Of a stretch of 27,764 nucleotides of DNA, positions 1 to 8,399 are shown one piece after another. Under the pieces are notes generated by a model. It searched no databases and was not told the DNA's origin. It saw only the letters and a list, made by a program, of their open reading frames with translations. The position numbers and the translations under genes were made by a program. The stretch's first letter is position 1. Each line of letters begins with the position of its first letter. Origin of the DNA: Ephemerocybe angulata (Eukaryota; Basidiomycota; Agaricomycetes; Agaricales; Psathyrellaceae); assembly GCA_013368325.1 (NCBI GenBank), contig JAACJK010000206.1:1-27764 (forward strand). The letters run 5' to 3'.

Positions 1-2
1 AG

Positions 3-296
3 TGCGCACTCTCAAAGCGGATCCCCGCTTTCCAAGATCGTCGCTATTTGTTCCACTTTTTTCTGTGGAAAGACAAGTCAGTTATGCCCGTCGAGGTTCT
101 CGCCGCCACGCACTCTGTAAGTCAGGCTTCTGCCCTCGAATCCTTCCTTCAGTATTCGGAGTTGATGTCGAAGTTGACGAGGGCATTTTCGGTTGATCTC
201 TATCCGATGTTTATCGAGCTGTTCAACGAATGCCTTGTAGACACGATCATCACGAGCGAAATAATACGACTGGTTTTAAGAACGGTGGTCAGTTAA
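3..296 (+). CDS. C-terminal end of an unidentified protein (partial)
   Basis: A reading frame is open from the first bases of the window and ends at a TAA/TAG-type stop around 296. It gives about 97 residues, so it is probably the last exon of a gene whose start lies outside. The segment is mixed hydrophobic and charged (it includes FHFFLWKDKSV and LVDTIITSEIIRLVL) and looks helical, but I do not recognise a family. A possible 36-bp intron (GTAAGT at 117 to CAG near 152) keeps the frame whether spliced or not. It is shorter than every other intron here, so I treat it as coding. The gene converges on the ankyrin-repeat gene that ends at 512. Confidence 0.4.
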   Translation, partial: CALSKRIPAFQDRRYLFHFFLWKDKSVMPVEVLAATHSVSQASALESFLQYSELMSKLTRAFSVDLYPMFIELFNECLVDTIITSEIIRLVLRTVVS

Positions 297-511
297 GGCG
301 CGTACATGCCTAAAAAACCACTGACGGGCATGTGTTCCGCAGAGATGGTTTGAATGGTAATAGACCATGCAGCCATCATCAAAGGTCACTACAAGATGCT
401 TAGGACGGCGAAAAACCGATGATGACTAGCACCTACGCTGTGGCATTGGCGATGCTGAAAGTTTGCAGAGTGTTCAGCCAACAATTCAGGCTTAATTCTG
501 CATAACACTCA
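297..511. other. Intergenic region between convergent genes
   Basis: This 215-bp stretch lies between the stop of the partial plus-strand gene and the stop of the minus-strand ankyrin-repeat gene. It should hold both 3' untranslated regions and polyadenylation sites. I see no repeat, RNA gene or convincing reading frame in it. Confidence 0.5.
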
Positions 512-1570
512 CTAGTCTTCCAGCGAAGCTATCAAGTCTGCTTTACCCAATTCTCTCGTAGCAAACTTCCTTACAGTGGCGCCTGCCAACGTTACCGGTC
601 GACCCTCGGTACCTGCATTCAACTCCCGAGACACCATAGACACCTGCGCCCAAACCCATTTATCGCCTTCGCTCATGATGAGAGTTTGCATGAACGAAGC
701 AATCAAGTCTGGCTGAGAGTTGGCTAGCCCTTGATTGATCGCCAGCTTCAGCCCTGTGCGAAGTGCCTTCAGATGGGCTTGAGTCTGTGGCTTCAGAACC
801 TCATCGTCCTCAAGGTGGTTAATATATCTGGAGAAAGCGCCGAGAAGCACAATCGCAACATCCCGATTGCCAATTCGAATGGCATGCACTAGCGGAGTTT
901 GGCCTCCTGAGGTGCGCAAGAGAAGCTGCAGGGTTGTGGCGTTAGTATGTTCAAGACATAGGCAGTCTAAAACTTACAGGAAAGGCTCTGTCCCGAACTT
1001 CCATGAGGAACATGATGTTGCTCTCCTCGACTGCTCTCATCACTTCAAAGGGCTGCAATTGAGATAATCATTATAGTGCATTAGTTGGGCGATGAAATGC
1101 ATACCTGAACATCGTTCCATGACACCGACTTCTGTCCCTGTCGAGGTGACGTTGCAACACCCATGCCGCTGATAGACCGAACAATGGCCTTGAGAAAGGA
1201 GGAGCGACGAGGTGAAGTCGGGACCTCTGCCGGCTCATCTTCCTCTTTGGGCCCACTGATAATTCTGGGATGTCATTGGCGTATTTTTCTGCATCCCGTG
1301 GGCCAGGGCGGCTCTTGGCTAGCTCCTTTTCAAGGGTACTTGGGGCTAAACTCTCCGCTTCACGATGCAGGAAGCCTGGACTAGATCAATGAAAAGCGCC
1401 TTCGGAAAAAGTACTCCAAGCGACATACTAGAGTTTGGAAGTCTCTCCGGAAGACAGGGCTCCGAGACACGCCTCCTATTGGGGCTCGGGATTGCCAGCG
1501 TCTCCGGAGTCGGTGGTCGTTCTGTTGCCTCGTCGAGTGCTTTGATTAGTGGAGCATTATTGAAGCTCAT
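512..1570 (-). CDS. Ankyrin-repeat protein, about 290 aa, four exons
   Basis: Four minus-strand exons fit: 1570-1429, 1345-1105, 1052-978 and 925-512. The introns are GT-AG and 83, 52 and 52 bp long, all in phase. The last exon carries an ankyrin-like unit (GGQTPLVHAIRIGNRDVAIV) followed by a long helical tail (INHLEDDEV, LKALRTGLKLAI, IASFMQTLIMSEGDKWVW) ending in FATRELGKADLIASLED. This resembles a conserved agaricomycete protein family of unknown role that I recognise only by pattern. The N-terminus is Pro/Ser-rich and probably disordered. The model needs one extra base in the T-run at 1246-1248, because the upstream frame (NDIPELSVGPK) and the downstream frame (EEDEPAEV) are offset by one. 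The protein presumably acts through protein-protein contacts; nothing here fixes its function. It is divergent from the Dicer-like gene. Confidence 0.65.
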
Positions 1571-1947
1571 CTGATTACTGGCTTGCGTGGGCGAAGATGG
1601 TGAAGGTCATTAGCAGAGAGACTATAAGTATCGTCCACTGTGCACAGCAGCCACAGGGAGAAGTCAACGTGACGTCCTGTGCATCAGAGCGAATTGAGGA
1701 AGGAAGGAAGAGGCGCTGTGCGGCGTTTTAACTTGGGAGATACCTTTTGATCGCAAACCACCGTGATCTCGACGACGACTCTGGCGCGACTTGCCCAGCA
1801 TTCGACATCGGACAAGCACAGCGGCCTGGCCTAGAGGTGAAACCCCCTCTAAGACATAGTATTCAACAGGAATCGCGTGCCATCTGCTTCAGTCTCAGTG
1901 CAAAGTCTGCGCAGTGCCTGACAGTTGGCACTTTGTCCTCGCATACG
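1571..1947. promoter_or_regulatory. Shared upstream region of ankyrin and Dicer-like genes
   Basis: About 377 bp separate the start codon of the minus-strand ankyrin gene (1570) from the proposed ATG of the Dicer-like gene (1948). It should hold two divergent promoters. An open frame runs through 1747-1947 into the Dicer start, but it has only a TTG beginning and no recognisable protein, so I read it as leader. I could not identify specific binding sites. Confidence 0.4.
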
Positions 1948-4900
1948 ATGTCCCTCAGCGGAGGTTCCAGCGGACGGAAGCGTTCCCGTCCTCCGACAGA
2001 AGTCGAACCCGAAGACCCCTCCGCAGACAACCAGGCAAAGCGCAGAAAAACACTGATAGATTGCGTGACCACCCCCAGAAGTTGAGGAGGTTGCAAGTTT
2101 CTACGAGAGCAAGGATCTAGATGAAATCCGCAAGTCTATTCTCAAAAGAGCAAAGAAGAGAAACAGTTGGTATCTCTCAAATCTGTCTTACTCTCGCGGC
2201 AACTTACCTCTGGATTTCTTAGCGATTGGGCTCCTTCCTAGGCAGACTGGTAAGTTAGCTATCTCCCGAGAGCGGATGCTCTAAATGCACACACCGACCC
2301 ATCGTAGCCGTCGAAACAATATACTACGACTTCCTGAAATGGTCTATCAAGCATTCAAAGTCACCCGAATCTTCGCTCGAAGAGGAGAAGCGTGCCGTCT
2401 TCATTGTTGAGTGCGTAATGCACATATCACGACATTGGTGCCTATCTCACCCTCCGTAGGAAAGAGGCGTCGATTGAAGCTCATGCCCAGTACATACGCA
2501 GCAAGCTCCCAGGCGTGACCTGCTCTACGGACAGCCTTGGTAAGCTCAGGAAGGACGCTCGCCAGCCCGATGTCCTGGTCACGACATCACAGGTATCTGG
2601 CTATAGTACGTGGTCTGTCGAGGCATTGCTGACTGCTTCATCGCTAGCTCTTTTTGAAGGCTTTGTCACAGAGCATTCACCGGATGGAACAGTTCCACGC
2701 CATAATCCTAGAGGATGTACAACCCATTCGAAACCAAGGATGCAACTCGTATCTACCAATCGTGCAAGTCATAACCGACTTCTACCTGACCACTCTGGAA
2801 TCACTTCGGCCTCGAATATTCGCTATCGCTATGTCTTCCACTTTATCTTCGGAAGAATTCGACTCCAGGCTACTCCGCTTGGAATTGACCTTGAACTGCA
2901 TCACCTATGGTGTTTCGAAGGAACGAAGGGAGGAGATAACCAGCCTTCCTGACCGTCCCAACGAAAGTGTCGTCCTCTACGATGCCGACCCAGATCCAAA
3001 GCCTTTAAAAACGGTCTTATATAAGAAGCTCCTAGGGATAGATCCAGAAATGAAGATCGAACGGAAGTTCTTTCAAGCCGCCGACGTAGCCGCCTCTAAA
3101 CTTGGGTCTTGTGCCTCAGATCTCGTTTGGAAACTAGCTTTGAAGGAGATCGAGGCTGAAATCCCAACCTGGCACGAAGATGACGACTCCGACCCTTCGC
3201 AAGGTATTCGAATCAGGATACGAGATGTAATACGGAACTGGACGTTCTCTATGCCCAACTTGAACCCATCTGCACATGGGTTCAACGTGAATCGAAAATT
3301 CCTTCGTCTTGTCCAGATACTTGAATCGTGCGAAGGGTACGGCAACTCGTTCTCCGGAATCATCTTTGGTGAGAAGGCTTGTTGATATAAAACAAGGCGA
3401 TTCACTAATTGTAGCAGTTCAGCATCGTTCCGTTGCCTACGTCTTAACAGAAATGTTGCGGATGCTCAACGACAAGCTGCCTTTCGTTCGGCCCTTCGCA
3501 GCATCAGATAACTTGGATTTTCGGGCACAGGTATGTCATCGAGTCTACTTCTTTGCCTCTGTTCGTTGTTGATGTTCCTTTCAGCAAAATTTATTTTCCA
3601 ATTTTGCGAATGAACGTTATAATGTCATGGTGGCCACCAAGTCTATCGACGACCTTGGGTTACCACAAGCGTCAGTCGTAATACGGCGAGTATTCAGACA
3701 CGTCCATGGAACCAACCATACTAAATTGCAATGCAGGTACGACCTATTCGACGGGCAGATCTCGCATGCTTATGCCGCGCATGTACACGCGGAAGGAGAG
3801 CCAGTTAATACATCTCGTCCAGCGCAACAATGATCAAGAAAGGCAATTGTTGAGCCGCTCGTCGACGAACGCTGTCGATGTCGTGCAGTGGATGGACACA
3901 TTAAGCGAACGCCTCGGATTGGACTTCCTCCTCCGAAGGTCGTTGGACGTCCATGTGTACCTCGAAGGCGAGGGAGGAGTCTGTGGATGGGACGTATCTC
4001 CTTCATCCAACAACAGGCGGCCGAATATACCCCCAAGACGCCACAGCAGTTCTGATTTATGCTGCCTTCTCGAATCCAATCCGACAAACTCATTGAAGGG
4101 AACAGGCCTCTGTTCGACTTTCAGCTAATTCCTGGAGCAAGACTCAAGATCCTACCTTTGTCTGTTCAATCCACCTCCCTGGAACAAAACTGGACGGTCT
4201 AGCTGGGCCACCGTCTCCAAGCCAGTATCATGCAAGGAGAGCTGCTTCTTTTGCGGCGTGCAAGCACCTACTCGACATCGGACTACTGGATTGTGTTGCT
4301 GTCCGTTACCTCAGTCTCTGGCGCTTCAATCGTGCGGATTGGAGCAACTGCAAGGACCGAAGTCCGCCGGTACTCGCGATACCTGCGCAAAGAGCCATTC
4401 TTTTGGTCCTCTGGAAACAAGGGACCTGTGCGCACTTTATACCCCACCGTTCTCACGGTTAGGTCAAATAGTACAGATGACACTACGGCCCCTTGGTATT
4501 GCTAACCCGCCGCCCTCTACCCCCATTCCCAGTGTTCAATCTATTCCTGTCTTCTTCGGTCCTCTCTGTCACGCTCTCCCTGGGGTGCCCTTCTCCGTGG
4601 ACGACAAGGCAAAGATCGGCACACTACATGGGTTCACGATACGGGCGCTGAGATCACTCCTGAACAAACCGGTATCCTGTGAGCTCATGGATATGACATT
4701 CTTCCTTGCGGCTCCTACGCGTGACTGGGTCCAAGAACGAGAAGGGGGGACTGGTCTCATCGAGGTGGAACAAGCGCTTAACTGGGAGGTTATGAGGTTG
4801 GCTGAAGCTAATTGGGCGGTCCCAATCAGGAAGGGTAGTATCGAAGTTTTGGAGGAGGATATGGTCGACGCTATGATTCAAGATCGGTGGCTGGAGTTAC

Positions 4901-7448
4901 CCGGCGGTACCACGTCGTTAAAGTGCGGACGGACATGACGCCTCTCAGCAAGCCAACGCCCACAGAGGTAGATTCAGACTTCCCAGCGGCGTTTGCATAC
5001 TTACACACCATTTAATTCTCGCAGCGTGAGGCGGAGCATGATTCGTATCTGGCATTTGTCCAGGCGAACCGCAAGGGGTTCGAAGGGCTGGAAGACAATG
5101 AACAACCCCTTCTGGAGGTGGATAAGGTTCTTGGTGCTGTAAACAATTTGAACCCTCGGGTGAGGGAGTTTGTCGCGTCAAGCAAGGCTGTAGCCAGGTG
5201 TGAGTGGATCTACTTCTCCGCTCTGCGTCAGCCTGTAACGTTGAACCTTAGATCTCATTCCGGAACTATGTGCAAATTCGTTATACCCTCAAGGTGGGTA
5301 CACACGCCACTGCATTGCGACCGCATTCTGATTACAGTGAAGCTTGTTCCGGACGGTGGCTCTCCTCCCATCCATTCTGACCAAAATTGACGATATGCTC
5401 GTGGTGAAGAGATGAATAACCACTTTTTTCACAACTCCATTCGAGAAGAGTTATTGTGTGAGGCAACAACCACCGTGTCCGCCGGAATGGACCAGGACTA
5501 TGAACGTCTAGAGCTGTTAGGTCAGGACCATCTCTTCCTAATCCCACTCGATTCGCTGAAACACGATGCCACAGGGGATTCATTTCTCAAATACGTCTCG
5601 TCCATCTTCGTGTTTGTCGCGAATGCGACACAGAATGAAGGGTCTCTGCACATCTCTAGACAGAAAGTTCTAAGCAACAATGCGTTGTTGCAGGCTTCTA
5701 CTCGGGTCAACCTACCTCCCTGGGTTCGATCAACTCTGTTCAATGTCAAAGTTTGGATCCCAAGAAACTACGTCACACTAGCCTTGACACCAAAAGATAA
5801 ACCCAAACCAGCCGATGGTAAAGGAGAGGAGGATGCTCCGCCCGCAAGGCCTCCACCTGCGACAATGGTCGCAAATAGGGATCCAGGGCATGTGGTGGCG
5901 ATACAATCGCAAGTCGACGAGATGAAGGGCGATGAAGTGATGGCTGATGGTACACAGACCCAAGATCCATCTAAACCTGCCGACGGTACCAAAAGGAAAA
6001 GGAAGGGCAAGAAGGGCAAAAAAGCAGGCGACGAAAGAGGGAGTTTACCAATCTTTGGGAGACAAGGTCCGTGGCCCAAAGACAGGAGAAATCGCCGTAT
6101 TGATGAAATGTCCAGACGATAGCAGATGTCGCTGAAGCAATAATCGGCGCTGCATACGTTTCTGGTGGAAGGGAATGTGGCTTAGGAGCTATGAAAGCTC
6201 TTACGGTTCCTATACCTGGAATCAATACCTGGTCCGACTTCGGGGCAAGAGTGGTCATCCCGTACCCTCACCGCGTAGCTCAATTGCGGGAGGGTTCACT
6301 TCCCGTCCTCGAAAACATTATTGGCCACAAGTTTCAGCAGCCGCACCTTCTCGCTCAAGCTATGGTAAGTGCCACCGGTCGCACTTGCGAGCATGTTCAT
6401 TGAAAATAAGGGTCACTCTAGACCCACACTACTGCCCGTACGAGTGGGATGACGTCCTATGAACGCCTTGAGTTCATTGGGGACGCTATTCTAGACTTCA
6501 GTGAGTGTGTCAACGATATTTTCGACGAAGAGAAGATCTTAACAGAAGTTGACGGAAGTGGTTATCCGCTATATCTATGATCGCGACCACGCGCTCTCCC
6601 CTGGTGGCTTGACTCTATTGAAGGTAAGGGAAAGTTCATTAATCTACATCCTCGTGGCTGAATGTGACTGGTACACAGAGTGCCATGGTGTCGAATAGCA
6701 CACTCGCGGCGATATGTGTTTCATCTGGCCTGCGGGACCACCTACTTTTCGACTCACAACAGCTGGCACAGTCTATCGAAGAATATGTGACAGTAATCAC
6801 CGAGAAAGCAGATGAAGAGAATCGAGCAGCGGAAGCGGAAAGACGACCGGCTGGCCAGTTTTGGCTTGGCGTTGAACCCCCAAAGGTAAGAGGCAGCCTT
6901 CCTTCACTCTGGCGGATCGAAGAATGAATGGTGCTAATGCAGTACAGGCCCTGTCCGATGTTATTGAATCTGTTATTGGGGCGGTGTACATCTCAGATAA
7001 GTTCTCGCCCGTAGGCGCCGAGGCGTTCTTCGACAACGTGCTCCGGCCTTTCTTCGATAAACACATTACCCTACAAACGCTGACGCACCACCCAACTAAA
7101 ACCTTGTTCGAGCTGATTCAAGCACACGGATGCCAGCTCATGAAGATAACGAAGGATCCGAAATGCGAAGGGGCTACTAGTACGTGTCATGGTACGTGCC
7201 ACCTTACTGAACGCGATGCATCTCGATAACATGCCACGCGAACGACCGCAGTCAAACTCCACGAGGAGACTTTATCGAGTGCCACTGGACCCTCGCCACC
7301 CTTGGCGGCTCGCCAAGCATCCATTCGAGCTCTTGAAGCGATCAAGGAAGGCACAGTTGTTTATCGAGGATCTGCGACTGCCGAGGCCGAGCGAAAGATA
7401 AAAACACCTGGATGGCGCAGGGTTTCAACCAAGCGCTTTCCTCCTTGA
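1948..7448 (+). CDS. Dicer-like ribonuclease III, left-arm copy
   Basis: Cuts double-stranded RNA into small RNAs for RNA silencing. Supported introns include 2250-2307, 2411-2459, 2593-2647, 3369-3417, 3531-3584, 3686-3736 (GC-AG), 5521-5574, 6067-6115, 6365-6421, 6501-6558 (AAG acceptor), 6624-6678, 6886-6947 and 7192-7251. Order of parts: degenerate DExD/H helicase (about 2200-3850; NVMVATKSIDDLGLP at motif V and ISHAYAR near motif VI); Dicer dimerisation domain (TTGGRIYPQDATAVL, then ARRAASFAACKHLLD, about 4010-4310); platform/PAZ-like region (YPTVLTV); RNase IIIa (ERLELLGDSFLKY across the 5521-5574 intron, DVAEAIIGAAY); RNase IIIb (ERLEFIGDAILDF, DVIESVIGAVY); and a short C-terminal dsRNA-binding-like tail. 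Both acidic RNase III centres are kept. The helicase lacks a clear Walker A and DExD/H box. Frames break near 2072-2076, 3774, 3796, 5407 and 6034; the right arm is coherent at the last four. The start is the first ATG in frame and is uncertain. Confidence 0.88.
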
Positions 7449-7634
7449 TCGAGGAACGCAGCGAGGCACAGTGATGCTCGGGAGACGGCGTTCAATGAGA
7501 ACGGCGGGGAATTGGGAACTCTTGGGGATGGAAACTGGATTGATTGCAGGTGGCCCGAATGCCGTGCAACGGCCGACTCTAAGTGTAGTGACTCTATGCA
7601 TGTATTGTCCAAGTATGTCGACTCTCTTAAAAGC
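7449..7634. other. Intergenic region between Dicer-like and COX7C stops
   Basis: These 186 bp lie between the stops of two convergent genes, the Dicer-like gene and COX7C, and should hold their 3' ends. I see no other gene or repeat in it. Confidence 0.5.
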
Positions 7635-7994
7635 TTAAGCAGCACCGGCGCTCTTCTTCCTATAAAGTCAGAATGGTATTAATATTATTCAGTCCTGGAT
7701 ATTGATCGCTATGACGAATCACGCACAGCTGGTACACAGATGCGACGAAGGGGATGGCGAACCCAACGGCGAGGAAGACGCCGACCTTGGTGCCGAATGC
7801 GACCTTCTTGTCTCCGGGCCAGGCGAAGGGAAGGTGCTATAGATGCGAAATTTCAGCCCAGGTTCAGTTTGAATTGACAGAGGAACGGTTGGACGGACAT
7901 GGTAGTCGTGACCGGCAGACCTGGCGACGGCAGAAGTGCGGAAGGTGCGGACACCTTGGCGGGCAGCGGAGCGAGCGAGAACAGTGAGGGCCAT
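7635..7994 (-). CDS. COX8: Cytochrome c oxidase subunit VIIc (yeast Cox8 type)
   Basis: Small nuclear-encoded subunit of respiratory complex IV in the mitochondrial inner membrane. Three exons (7994-7899, 7836-7727, 7659-7635) with introns of 62 and 67 bp give 76 residues, the usual size. The first part is a basic mitochondrial targeting sequence (MALTVLARSAARQGVRTFRT). The mature part starts near HHLPFAWPGDKK and has the single membrane helix of the family (VGVFLAVGFAIPFVASVYQL), ending in KKSAGAA. The ATG at 7994 fits the targeting peptide; an open frame continues upstream but has no matching sequence. The gene is convergent with the Dicer-like gene, and its start lies 222 bp from the transposon edge. 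All splice phases agree in this arm; the right-arm copy has a one-base loss. Confidence 0.88.
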
Positions 7995-8216
7995 TGGAAT
8001 CTGGGCTGAGGGTCGAGACGACGGTGGTTCTGTGGAGAAATATGCGGTCGGGGCGAATCGGGCAATGCCGCCAGCCCGGCTTGCCATCATTGTGCTCCGA
8101 GTCCGACGGACCGTGGGTACCGCCACCTCAGCCAGCATTCGACCTCTCTTAGGCTCGCGTCCATCCGTCACCTGAGCCGTCACACCTTTTGATGTCACTG
8201 CGTGACAGGTTACCGT
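7995..8216 (-). promoter_or_regulatory. COX7C upstream region, cut short by the transposon
   Basis: This 222-bp stretch separates the COX7C start codon from the transposon's outer terminal repeat, so it is all that remains of the native promoter next to the gene. Near the transposon edge it holds several GTGAC/GTCAC motifs and a hairpin-prone segment, GGTTACCGTCAGGTAACGG, that straddles the junction at 8217. No TATA box could be assigned with confidence. Confidence 0.4.
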
Positions 8217-8286
8217 CAGGTAACGGCTGGTACACTCGAAGCCGTTTTGGCCATGTCACAGCCTGTCACACCGGACTTAGAGAAAT
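8217..8286 (+). repeat. Outer terminal inverted repeat, left transposon
   Basis: Reads CAGGTAACGG then CTGGTACACTCGAAGC, and ends in CCGGACTTAGAGAAAT. It is inverted relative to 14924-14994, with about 15 mismatches and small indels over 70 bp. The two best conserved blocks are the CTGGTACACTCGAAGC block and the GGACTTAGAGAAAT block. Between them both ends carry an inverted GTSAC motif pair, a likely protein-binding arrangement. Confidence 0.8.
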
Positions 8287-8399
8287 CGCGACGCGCGCGG
8301 CAGGCTTTCGATAGGACATTCGTGCATTTAAGCACAACTAAGCTACGTACACACGCGAAACTGTAAAAACTAATTGTAAATATCATATAGAATGTCTGT
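8287..8399. other. Transposon subterminal region and DUF6589 3' end
   Basis: These 113 bp lie between the outer terminal repeat and the DUF6589 stop codon. They are GC-rich near the repeat (CGCGACGCGCGCGG) and AT-rich next to the gene, where the 3' untranslated region and polyadenylation site of the minus-strand gene should be. No other gene is visible. Confidence 0.5.

Noticed and set aside
117..152. Intron with GTAAGT donor and CAG acceptor in the first partial gene
   Set aside because: At 36 bp it is shorter than all other introns here (48 bp or more), and the segment is open in frame, so coding is as likely.
7719..8198. 159-residue minus-strand reading frame as a novel protein
   Set aside because: It is the unspliced COX7C first exon extended upstream; only the part from 7994 matches the family and the rest is promoter sequence.
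8292..8304. CpG-rich CGCGACGCGCGCGG as a methylation or origin signal
   Set aside because: It is a short GC-rich patch with no repetition or context that would support a specific function.
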